The position numbers and the translations under genes were made by a program. A stretch of DNA of 64,000 nt from LMUY01 sp965276785 (GTDB lineage: Bacteria; Pseudomonadota; Alphaproteobacteria; Acetobacterales; Acetobacteraceae). The notes beneath the pieces were generated by a model, which saw only the letters and a program-made list of their open reading frames with translations, ran no database searches and was not told where the DNA came from. The stretch covers positions 3,472,001-3,536,000 of the forward strand of contig OZ255629.1 of the NCBI GenBank assembly GCA_965276785.1, read 5' to 3'. The stretch's first letter is position 1. Every line of letters starts with the position of its first letter. This document shows positions 40,465-47,958 of the stretch, piece by piece.

Positions 40465-41464
40465 CCCGAGTATATCTGTGTTGCTCGACGGCTCGCCACT
40501 GCCAAATGTGATTGAAGCCGACGTAAGCAGTAGTGCACATTTTGGTGCGGCGCGGTTTCGCCTCCGGCTGGCACTCGATGCCTACACAGCATCAGAACTT
40601 GTCCAACCGGGGCTGATTGTTGATGTTCAGGTCGGCTTTGGTGGGCAGTTCACCAGTCTTGTCCAAGGGGAGGTGGACACCATAGCAACGGATGTCCTCA
40701 ACGGCACGGTCGAACTCGAAGGAAGGGATCTTACCGCGCGGCTACTCGATGCGACGACCCAGGAGACGTTCAGTAATCAGACTTCAAGCGAGATTGCAGA
40801 GGCCCTTGCGGCAAGGCACGGTCTGACCGCGAATGTGACTGCGACCAGTGCACTTGCGGGCCGCTACTATGGCAATGAGCACGATCGCATTACCCTTGGG
40901 CAGTTCTCACGCTCGACAACAGAATGGGACTTACTCACCTTCTTGGCTGCCCGGGAGGGTTTTGAGGTGTTTGTAGCCGGCAGGACGTTGAATTTTATAC
41001 CATTGTTTGCGAGTGGCTCTTCAATAACTCTTACTCCGCAACAGTGCATCGCGCTCCACTTAGAGCACAACCTTAGTTTAGCTGGCGACGTCGACGTGAC
41101 GGTAAAGTCCTGGAATACCCGACAGCAAAACGCGTTCGTGCAGACGGCAAGCCGTTCTATGAACGGTGGGTTCGGGGGTAATCCCCGGCGCATCGTCATC
41201 GTGCGACCGAACCTGATGCCGAACGACGCGCTGCAACTGGCGAACCGTGTTCTTGCGGACCTCTCCGCGCATGCGAGAATTGTATCGGTTGAACTACCAG
41301 GTGAACTCAGCCTCTCGCCTCGGTCAAAGGTCCTCCTCTCTGGAACGGGAACAGACTTCGACCAGACGTATTATGTTTCCGAGATCAACCGCCACTTCAG
41401 TCCAAACCACGGCTTCAGTGAAACGCTCCGGCTTAAGGAGTTGCCACTTAACCAGCCTACTTGA
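40442..41464 (+). CDS. Baseplate hub protein, late-control D-like
   Basis: 340 residues from TTG 40442, which has GGAGG five bases upstream; an in-frame ATG at 40421 gives 347. Blocks NVIEADVSSSAHFGAARFRL, VDVQVGFGGQFTSLVQGEVD, the transition STTEWDLLTFLAAREGFEVF and VEGRDLT-like LEGRDLTARLLD are characteristic of gpD/VgrG-type hub proteins. It forms the trimer to which the spike attaches and contacts the tape measure. Confidence 0.8.
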   Translation: MSYSSLRNPSISVLLDGSPLPNVIEADVSSSAHFGAARFRLRLALDAYTASELVQPGLIVDVQVGFGGQFTSLVQGEVDTIATDVLNGTVELEGRDLTARLLDATTQETFSNQTSSEIAEALAARHGLTANVTATSALAGRYYGNEHDRITLGQFSRSTTEWDLLTFLAAREGFEVFVAGRTLNFIPLFASGSSITLTPQQCIALHLEHNLSLAGDVDVTVKSWNTRQQNAFVQTASRSMNGGFGGNPRRIVIVRPNLMPNDALQLANRVLADLSAHARIVSVELPGELSLSPRSKVLLSGTGTDFDQTYYVSEINRHFSPNHGFSETLRLKELPLNQPT

Positions 41465-41539
41465 TAGACGATTACCTGGGGTATTCGATTGCTCGTGCGA
41501 TTTGCTTGCGAGTGTTTGCAGCATTAACTTAGGACAGCG

Positions 41540-42043
41540 ATGGATGATTTTCTGAATGCCTTCAAGGCACACGTGGCAAACCAAGACCAGGCGCTCGGCG
41601 CTGCTAGGTTTGGGATTGTCACGTCGGTAGACCCAAGCACAGCTACGGCCCGCGTCACACTGCAACCAGAAGGCGTCTTGACGGGCTGGCTGCCGCTAGT
41701 GACGCCCTGGGTCGGCAATGGGTGGGGTCTTGTCTGCCCGCCGTCGATTGGCACTCAGGTGTTTGTCCTTCCACAGGAAAACGACGCTGAACATGGCATT
41801 ATCATTGGGGGAACATGGTCGATGCATACGACACCACCACCCACACCGCCGGGCGAGTTCTGGCTTGTGCACCGATCTGGCAGCTCTATACGGCTGCAGA
41901 ATGACGGGACGGTTCAGATTAAGGGTGATTTACATGTAAGCGGTGACATCTATGACACGCGCGGGTCGCTCAGCAATCTGCGTAATCACTACAACAGTCA
42001 TTCTCACCCTCCCATCACCGCTCTGACGAATGCACCGGACTAG
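41540..42043 (+). CDS. Baseplate spike protein gpV-like
   Basis: 167 residues. An OB-fold start (FGIVTSVDPSTATARVTLQP, LPLVTPWVGNGWGLVCPPSI, GTQVFVLPQENDAEHGIIIG) is followed by a beta-helical part (SIRLQNDGTVQIKGDLHVSG) and a His-rich end, HYNSHSHPP. In spikes of this class a His-x-His tip binds iron and pierces the membrane, so the end probably does the same. It is preceded by the hub gene. Confidence 0.85.
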   Translation: MDDFLNAFKAHVANQDQALGAARFGIVTSVDPSTATARVTLQPEGVLTGWLPLVTPWVGNGWGLVCPPSIGTQVFVLPQENDAEHGIIIGGTWSMHTTPPPTPPGEFWLVHRSGSSIRLQNDGTVQIKGDLHVSGDIYDTRGSLSNLRNHYNSHSHPPITALTNAPD

Positions 42044-42066
42044 GAATCGATCCTTACTAGACGGGC

Positions 42067-42456
42067 ATGCCGAGAAGTTTGGGGACAAGTCTCTTGCCAA
42101 ATTTATCGCATTTTTGGGGAAGTGATCTGACTTGGTCGCCAACAGGCGACCTTGCCATTGTCGAAGCCCCGAGTGTCACTCAGCAGCGTGTGCTGCGTCG
42201 TTTACTGACGGTGCCTGGAGACTACATCTGGTCCCTGGACTATGGCGCCGGTGTCGCGACGTTTGTGGGCCAGCCCGGGACAGCCAACGCAATTATCTCG
42301 TTGATACGAGGGCAGATATCCAAGGAAGTCGATGTCGCTCAGACACCAGCGCCTGTAATTGACCTGGTGCCCGACCAAGCGGGGACTATGTATGTCCAAG
42401 TAACCTATAGTGATGCGGCACTCGGAACAACACAGACGGTTGCCTTTCTTACTTGA
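42067..42456 (+). CDS. Baseplate wedge protein gpW/gp25-like
   Basis: 129 residues from ATG 42067. The sequence DLAIVEAPSVTQQRVLRRLL, PGDYIWSLDYGAGVATFVGQ resembles the gp25/gpW fold that anchors the sheath to the baseplate. Its place between spike and gpJ genes is the conserved one. Confidence 0.75.
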   Translation: MPRSLGTSLLPNLSHFWGSDLTWSPTGDLAIVEAPSVTQQRVLRRLLTVPGDYIWSLDYGAGVATFVGQPGTANAIISLIRGQISKEVDVAQTPAPVIDLVPDQAGTMYVQVTYSDAALGTTQTVAFLT

Positions 42457-42480
42457 TTCTCCTGTTTTGGTCGAGGGCCT

Positions 42481-43599
42481 ATGCAGCTTCCACTTCAAAA
42501 CTTCACTACGCTCATGCGAAACATGGCTGCGAGCGTCCAAGGGAGCGCGAGCGCCCTGATAGATCTCACGGTTGGAAGCGTGCTTCGTGCCATACTCGAG
42601 GCGAATGCGTCGGTTGCGCTATGGATGCAATGGCTGATCGTCCAAGTCCTAGCGCAGACGCGAGCGGCCACATCGAATGGCACAGATTTAGACAGTTGGG
42701 TTGCTGATTTCGGCGTGACTCGACTTCCCGCGCAGGCTGCAAGCACAAATCTGACTTTCTCACGCTTAACTACTGGTCTAGAAGCATCCATACCGGTCGG
42801 TGCTCAAGTTAAAACTGCTGATGGAACACAAACTTTTGCGGTCGTAGCAGATACTGCAAACCCCGCCTTGATAGTCGCAACTTCAAGCTACAGTGTTGTA
42901 GAAAGCGTGAGCTCTATCTCTGTACCCGCCACTGCAACGAGTTCGGGCTCCGCAGGCAATGTTCGAGCCGGTGCGATCGGACTGCTAGCCACAGCCATGC
43001 CCGGTATCGACGCGGTGACGAACCCAACCGCTGCGACTGGCGGTCTCGACGCAGAGTCTGATGCCGCGTTGCGAGCGCGTTTCTCGAACTTTATCGATAG
43101 CCGCTCAAGAGCTACGCCAGCCGCCATCGGGTATACCATACAATCTCTGCAACAGGGACTAACTTATACGCTGGCTGAAAATCAAGACCCATCCGGGGCA
43201 AGCCGACCGGGCTTTTTTACTGTCACAGTTGACGACGGATCAGGCTCGCCGGCAACAAGCCTGATTACGGCAGTAGCCAACGCGCTAGAAAGCGTCAGAC
43301 CGGTTGGAACGCTATACGCCGTATTACCGCCGCAGCTCATCACCGCAAATATTTCGTTGTCTATAAGCTGCTCTAGTAACAACGTTGCCAGCACGCAATC
43401 CGCGGTGTACGCTGCTATAATTGCCTACGTCGCGAGTTTGTCTATCGGCGCATCGTTGCCAATCTCACGAATTGTGGCATTGGCCTACTCTGCATCACCT
43501 TCGATCGTCAATGTTACGCATGTAACGATAAACAACGGTGATGATCTTCTGATTCCTCCGAATGGGATCATTAAACCCGGCATTGTCACGGTGGGCTGA
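42481..43599 (+). CDS. Baseplate J-like wedge protein
   Basis: 372 residues. Baseplate J signatures: LIDLTVGSVLRAILEANASV near the start, FGVTRLPAQAASTNLTFSRL, and ATGGLDAESDAALRARFSNF in the centre, followed by the repeated beta domain ending VTHVTINNGDDLLIPPNG. It forms the wedge ring with gpW and gpI. Its TGA is followed immediately by the ATG of the next gene. Confidence 0.88.
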   Translation: MQLPLQNFTTLMRNMAASVQGSASALIDLTVGSVLRAILEANASVALWMQWLIVQVLAQTRAATSNGTDLDSWVADFGVTRLPAQAASTNLTFSRLTTGLEASIPVGAQVKTADGTQTFAVVADTANPALIVATSSYSVVESVSSISVPATATSSGSAGNVRAGAIGLLATAMPGIDAVTNPTAATGGLDAESDAALRARFSNFIDSRSRATPAAIGYTIQSLQQGLTYTLAENQDPSGASRPGFFTVTVDDGSGSPATSLITAVANALESVRPVGTLYAVLPPQLITANISLSISCSSNNVASTQSAVYAAIIAYVASLSIGASLPISRIVALAYSASPSIVNVTHVTINNGDDLLIPPNGIIKPGIVTVG

Positions 43600-44241
43600 A
43601 TGATCGGAGGTGTCACTAATTTCGTGCTTCGACTTAAGTCGAACCTTCCTGCGCGGTGGTTTCCGGATGAAACCCCGGTTCTCGATGCGTTGTTGACCGG
43701 ACTTGGGAGCGCGTGGTCAAACCTCTACGCATCGCTTATTGGTGCTCAGTCACAGGCACGGCTCGCGACAGTCGCCGGGGAGTTGCTGGATGGTGCCAGC
43801 AGGGATTTCTTTGGAACTCGTCTATCTCGGCTGGCGAGTGAGCCCGACTCTGCATTTCGTGCCCGGTTGCAGGATGCACTAGTACGCGAACATGCGACAA
43901 GGATGGCCGTTTCGGTGTCTGTGGCGACACTGACTGGATTTACCCCCGCAATATTCGAACCGGGGCGGATTAGTGATACGGGCGCTTATGGGTCATGCGC
44001 CCTCGGCTACGGGGTCGCAGGCGCATGGGGAAACCTGAACCTGCCGTTCCAGGTGTTTATTCATGCGAGGCGCCCTTCTAGCACCGGCATCGCGGAGATC
44101 GCTGGGTATGGAACAGGTGGCCCGCTAGCACGAGCTAACTTATCCGAAACTCCTGGTCATTTAACGGACCAAGATATCGTAAACGCGGTTCTGAGCGTGC
44201 TTCCGACTGCGTCTACTGCATGGATCAACATCTCGAATTGA
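43600..44241 (+). CDS. Tail protein I-like baseplate component
   Basis: 213 residues from ATG 43600, adjoining the gpJ stop. Sequence ARWFPDETPVLDALLTGLGS, AGELLDGASRDFFGTRLSRL and a C-terminal TDQDIVNAVLSVLPTASTAW fit the short gpI-type protein that links baseplate wedge and tail fibre. Identification is mainly by gene order; conservation is low in this family. Confidence 0.68.
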   Translation: MIGGVTNFVLRLKSNLPARWFPDETPVLDALLTGLGSAWSNLYASLIGAQSQARLATVAGELLDGASRDFFGTRLSRLASEPDSAFRARLQDALVREHATRMAVSVSVATLTGFTPAIFEPGRISDTGAYGSCALGYGVAGAWGNLNLPFQVFIHARRPSSTGIAEIAGYGTGGPLARANLSETPGHLTDQDIVNAVLSVLPTASTAWINISN

Positions 44242-44252
44242 GGATTACCTAC

Positions 44253-45497
44253 GTGGATCGCCAGATTGTCTACCCGGGTAGTATCCCGCTTGATACCGAC
44301 ATTCTCTCTATTGAACGCAACGCGATGATAGCGATTGGCTATCTGGCTCAAGCAACGCTTGGTTCAACGACCTTGGTTGATGGGCTCATATGCTCGCCGA
44401 CGACGCCGGCAAGCCTCACCGTGTCAATCGGCCCAGGAAGCATCACGTCGCTCAGCGTTGTGGACGCGTTGCCTTTTGGGTCGTTGGGTCAGGACACGAT
44501 CGATCCAGTCGTGAAAATGGGGATTAACACCTCAACGACTAGCTTTACGCTGACTGCTCCTACGACGTCAGGCCAGTCGATTAACTACCTTGTTCAGGCG
44601 AGCCTCCAAGAGGCTGACACCACGCCAATCGTTCTCCCCTACTACAACGCAGCTAATCCAAGTCAGCCGTTCTACGGCCCCAATAACAATGGCATTGGGC
44701 AAAACACGCAAAGAACTCAGCGTGTTCAGTTTCAATTAAAACCATCGGCTCCGGCGAACGCGGGGGCACAGATCACACCAGCAGTGGATGGTGGCTGGAC
44801 CGGCCTTTATGTAATTACTGTCAGTTATGGTCAGTTGCAAATCGGTCCACAAAATATACTTACAATCCCCGGAGCACCATTTGTCAATTTCAAGTTGAAC
44901 AACTTGACACCAGGCTTCTCACGCATGGCAACCTTCACGAACTCCGCGAACTTTCAAGTCCCGAACGGTGTCGCTCTAGTCCGTGTTCGGCTTTGTGGCG
45001 GCGGCGGTGGCGGTGGTGCCGGGACTCCGACTTTCGGCGGCGGCGGCGGAGGCGCCGGGGGCTATGCGGAAGGCATCATTCCTGTCACTCCTGGCCAGAT
45101 CATACCGATAGTCGTCGGGCAAGGCGGCACTGCTGGCGGAACAAGCGGCACGCCAGCAGGAGTTGGCGGCACGAGCAGCTTCGGTACGATAACGAGTGCG
45201 ACCGGCGGATATGGGGGTGCCAATGGCGTCAGTTTCGCTTTCGGTGGCTCACCCGGAGCCGGCGCTGGGGGCGCGATTAATATAAGTGGTGGCTACGGTT
45301 CTGACGGCAACGGCGGCAGCACCACTTTTGCAGGGAATGGTGGTGCCTCGTTTTTCGGCGGAGGAGGCCGGGCGGCTGCAGTCAGCAGCGCTCCGCAACA
45401 GATAGCGGTGGCACCCGGCGCCGGCGGCGGCGGTTGCTACGGAGTGCAAGGAAACGGCGGGAACGGAGCGCCAGGAATCGTTATCGTGGAATTTTGA
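44253..45497 (+). CDS. Tail fibre with C-terminal glycine-rich adhesin domain
   Basis: 414 residues from GTG 44253 (GAGGA upstream); an in-frame ATG at 44220 overlaps gpI. The N-terminal 200 residues (VYPGSIPLDTDILSIERNAM, YLAQATLGSTTLVDGLICSP) attach to the baseplate; from about 225 a beta strand (RMATFTNSANFQVPNGVALV) leads into a Gly-rich region with CGGGGGGGAG and FGGGGGGAGGYAEG, ending GAPGIVIVEF. Such glycine-rich ends form polyglycine-helix receptor-binding domains, as in T-even-like adhesin S16 gp38. The glycine tract would set host specificity. Confidence 0.8.
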   Translation: MDRQIVYPGSIPLDTDILSIERNAMIAIGYLAQATLGSTTLVDGLICSPTTPASLTVSIGPGSITSLSVVDALPFGSLGQDTIDPVVKMGINTSTTSFTLTAPTTSGQSINYLVQASLQEADTTPIVLPYYNAANPSQPFYGPNNNGIGQNTQRTQRVQFQLKPSAPANAGAQITPAVDGGWTGLYVITVSYGQLQIGPQNILTIPGAPFVNFKLNNLTPGFSRMATFTNSANFQVPNGVALVRVRLCGGGGGGGAGTPTFGGGGGGAGGYAEGIIPVTPGQIIPIVVGQGGTAGGTSGTPAGVGGTSSFGTITSATGGYGGANGVSFAFGGSPGAGAGGAINISGGYGSDGNGGSTTFAGNGGASFFGGGGRAAAVSSAPQQIAVAPGAGGGGCYGVQGNGGNGAPGIVIVEF

Positions 45498-45567
45498 ATC
45501 CGTCGTGTAGTCATCAGTCGCCACGACCTTCAGAGATCTAGTTGCCGTTTTGAAGGAAGGAGCATTT

Positions 45568-46041
45568 ATGGGAACTACCGCCTCTCATGTTTGGCGACCA
45601 AGTGCAGCGCGGACCGTTATACTGGACGCATTTATACCCGTTCCGCGAGGCGGGTCGCCAATGCCACCACCGCCGCTTTCATGGCCAGTGAAAGATCCGG
45701 GGGACGTCTTGGATTATCAGTTTGACATCGCACCCGCACTTATAGGTGATGATGGTGACTCCATATCGACACTTGATATTACGATCACGCCGTCGAGTGT
45801 CGGCGATCTCACGTTAGCCTCGATGTCGGCTGATGGTGCTCGTGCGGTGCTGTGGCTGTCTGGCGGACAGTCTGGAACAACCTATGCTGTGACAATGAGC
45901 ATTGGGACTGCAGCTGGTCGGACCATTGCTCGTTCAGTGCTCCTTCCCGTCGCTACATTGGCTAACCCAGCAGACGCGACCTCTGTGGGCGTTCAGGCCT
46001 CCAATGGCCAGGTTACACTGTCGGTCACGACCATTCCTTAA
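45568..46041 (+). CDS. Phage fibre-tail adaptor-like protein
   Basis: 157 residues from ATG 45568, six bases after AAGGAGC; the frame back to 45550 is not needed. The centre PLSWPVKDPGDVLDYQFDIA, DSISTLDITITPSSVGDLTL, and SGGQSGTTYAVTMSIGTAAG reads as an immunoglobulin-like beta sandwich of the fibre-tail adaptor type. It follows the fibre gene, as expected for an accessory adhesin or adaptor. Confidence 0.68.
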   Translation: MGTTASHVWRPSAARTVILDAFIPVPRGGSPMPPPPLSWPVKDPGDVLDYQFDIAPALIGDDGDSISTLDITITPSSVGDLTLASMSADGARAVLWLSGGQSGTTYAVTMSIGTAAGRTIARSVLLPVATLANPADATSVGVQASNGQVTLSVTTIP

Positions 46042-46406
46042 GCCGCTGTGACGACAAGGCTGTGTCGAACCATTCGCCCTTATCCGGCATGGTTGTTGGA
46101 GGCGCGTGAAGGTTATCACGCGGTTTTCATTCCAGCAATCCTCTAGGATAACCGCTCGTCCTACTCGAGTAACCTTGGGGGTGGTGAAGGCGCGCTTGCG
46201 CCTGCATCGATTGGTTCTGATCGGCGCTTGAATGAATAAGGGCCGGAGGGGAACCAGTACAGACGTGCTGCATCAGGCTGAGTTGCCGCTTGCGAAGCAT
46301 CCAACGCACAAGGGAGATCTTCGTGTGTCGCACCAACATCGTCACATACGAGTCTTAATCGACGAACGTGTAGCATAAAACTCTTATCTCTTGGAGCCAC
46401 CCGCTT
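46042..46406. other. 365-base gap in the phage cluster with no clear gene
   Basis: No frame above 72 codons reads as a convincing protein here. A 32-codon frame from GTG 46048 (LCRTIRPYPAWLLEAREGYH) ends at 46146 and looks protein-like but is too short to call. The minus-strand frames at 46127-46424 have no family look. The stretch may hold a promoter for the three membrane-protein genes that follow, or a decayed gene. Confidence 0.4.
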
Positions 46407-46859
46407 ATGGTAGTTGCTGCGCAACCTGCGGATCTGCGTTTGAGTAATTCGACGGCCCGCAGGCTGGACAGCCTTGAGTCAGCTCATCACCTCATCCTCC
46501 ATAACTTGGAAGAGTTGACGGCGTCGGTTCGTAACCTACGGGAGAAAGATGGCGACATGGAGGTGTCGTTGTCACGCGTTGCTTCGGAGCAGCGGAAGCA
46601 AACTGAATCGTTAGCTGACATGATGAAGTCGCAGCAGGCTTCCTTCAATGTGGCTCTAGAAGCAGAAGCTTCGGCACGCAAAGCTCAGGCCGACGAGTTT
46701 AAGAGAGCTCTCGAAGAGCAATCGAAGGCGGCTCTCGAGGCCCTGAAGGCGCTGGTGTTTAAAACCGCCTTTGTAGAAGTCGGCAAGTGGCTATTAACTA
46801 CGATTATCGGTGCAGCTATGGCAAGCGCCGCCTACTTTGTGACTGCGATAAAGAGATAG
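46407..46859 (+). CDS. Coiled-coil protein with C-terminal membrane anchor (XhlA-like)
   Basis: 150 residues, ATG 46407. Residues about 20-110 form a long helical coiled coil (RLDSLESAHHLILHNLEELT, ASARKAQADEFKRALEEQSK) and the C-terminus is one transmembrane segment, VGKWLLTTIIGAAMASAAYF. This arrangement resembles XhlA-type phage lysis-associated proteins, although it is longer. It starts the three-gene membrane module at the element's end. A holin-accessory or host-membrane role is inferred. Confidence 0.6.
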   Translation: MVVAAQPADLRLSNSTARRLDSLESAHHLILHNLEELTASVRNLREKDGDMEVSLSRVASEQRKQTESLADMMKSQQASFNVALEAEASARKAQADEFKRALEEQSKAALEALKALVFKTAFVEVGKWLLTTIIGAAMASAAYFVTAIKR

Positions 46860-46860
46860 G

Positions 46861-47346
46861 GTGTTTACAAAACTTCAACGGCGTATACTGCTGGTTGCGG
46901 GGAGTTTGGCAGCTGGTTACGCGATCGCGTTCGACGGAATTCACAATCAACTCTCGCCTTCAAGCCCTTCGAATACAACGTATTTCAACTCTCGTGGCCC
47001 TCTTTCGGGCCGCAAGATCGGCGATTGCTGGCTAGCGGGTGAACCAAGTTCGAAGTTCGCGCCTGGAGATGTCGTTGTTTGGCAGTTGCGTGTTGGAATG
47101 AATTTAAAAAGGGCTTTTCTCATCCAAACTGAGCTCTGGTGTAATGAACGTCCCGTCCAATTTGAGGAGGCGCGGGTCGCGTCGGAGAAACTGACAGTGG
47201 GGTGGACGAACTTTGGGGTCAGTATTCCCCGAGATGTTACGGGAGAATGCAGTCTTAAACGGCATGTTCAGGGTGAAGATGGAGAGGGTCTAGGAGTTCA
47301 GGATCTCGCGCTAGACAGACCGGTAGATTTGACGGTAAAGCCATGA
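46861..47346 (+). CDS. Uncharacterised secreted or membrane-anchored protein
   Basis: 161 residues from GTG 46861, one base after the preceding stop. An N-terminal hydrophobic segment (ILLVAGSLAAGYAIA) follows two basic residues and acts as a signal or anchor. The rest is a predicted beta domain with three Cys (GDCWLAG, LWCNERP, TGECSLKR), rich in acidic and polar residues. I recognise no family. It overlaps the next gene by four bases, so the three form one transcription unit. Confidence 0.55.
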   Translation: MFTKLQRRILLVAGSLAAGYAIAFDGIHNQLSPSSPSNTTYFNSRGPLSGRKIGDCWLAGEPSSKFAPGDVVVWQLRVGMNLKRAFLIQTELWCNERPVQFEEARVASEKLTVGWTNFGVSIPRDVTGECSLKRHVQGEDGEGLGVQDLALDRPVDLTVKP

Positions 47347-47861
47347 GCGACATACTCTGGTCGTTTGTATTTGGTGACGGGCTAGCCCCCCGAGGTTTGT
47401 GTCTTCAATGGAACCCTGATCTTGTTACTTGGACGGTTCTGGGTGACGCCGGTATCTCAATCGCATTTAAATTACTTCCGCTTATTATAATCATAGAAGC
47501 TCGTCGGCATCGGTTAACTATGCCCAGCGGAATCCTGTTTCTATTTGGTACGTTCATCCTGCTTTGTGGCTTCAGCCATGACTTAGCTATCTGGACATTA
47601 TTCTGGCCTGCCTACTGGCTTGATGCCGTGGTCAAAAATGCAACGTCCGTCGTTTCTTTGCTTACGGTTGCGCTCGTTCCGTTCGCCTCCCCGCATGACG
47701 GGAACTCTGTTTTATGGTGGCGACGTGCACGCGCACTCCGCCACGAGCTCCGGAGCGCGAGGAGCAACATCAACTTGTTGCGAAACCAATTAAATATGCC
47801 ACCTATGATGTGGCCGGATGACGCGTTGCCGCCTGGCCCCGGTGAGCCTCCTTCAAGGTGA
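47343..47861 (+). CDS. Stand-alone ethylene-receptor-type (ETR1-like) sensor domain
   Basis: 172 residues, ATG 47343, overlapping the previous gene. Residues 22-110 align without gaps to the N-terminal domain of plant ETR1 and its bacterial histidine-kinase homologues: D35 (ETR1 D25), F42 (Y32), P46 (P36), I72 (I62), C75 (C65) and H79 (H69), in FGTFILLCGFSH. In ETR1 the Cys and His hold the copper that binds ethylene. Three hydrophobic segments span the membrane and a coiled-coil-like tail (RARALRHELRSARSNINLL) follows, but there is no PAS, GAF or kinase domain. The sensed ligand and output are unknown. Confidence 0.8.
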   Translation: MSDILWSFVFGDGLAPRGLCLQWNPDLVTWTVLGDAGISIAFKLLPLIIIIEARRHRLTMPSGILFLFGTFILLCGFSHDLAIWTLFWPAYWLDAVVKNATSVVSLLTVALVPFASPHDGNSVLWWRRARALRHELRSARSNINLLRNQLNMPPMMWPDDALPPGPGEPPSR

Positions 47862-47958
47862 CCTCGCGTGGCAAATCGCCACTACGGCTTGGCCAACCGT
47901 CTTCAAACGGTTGCAGTGACCCGTGCTCTACAACCCATGAGCATGGAGCATGCGCCCC

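Larger units (their letters stand above)
26233..47861 (+). mobile_element. Contractile-tail prophage-like element without integrase
   Basis: A continuous run of phage packaging, head, tail and baseplate genes, nearly all on the plus strand, in DNA visibly lower in GC than both flanks. Present: regulator, terminase, portal, scaffold-like protein, capsid, connectors, sheath, tube, frameshifted chaperone, hub, spike, wedges, fibre. Not seen: integrase, excisionase, replication genes, capsid protease, endolysin, or obvious attachment repeats. Sheath and gpV/W/J/I-type baseplate genes make it myovirus-like. The left boundary is set at the XRE regulator and the right boundary before the host glycosyltransferase; both are inferred. 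Confidence 0.85.

Noticed and set aside
44993..45060. GGC-rich run as a microsatellite or CRISPR-like repeat
   Set aside because: It is coding for glycine in a known adhesin context and lacks regular spacers; no CRISPR array was seen anywhere in the window.
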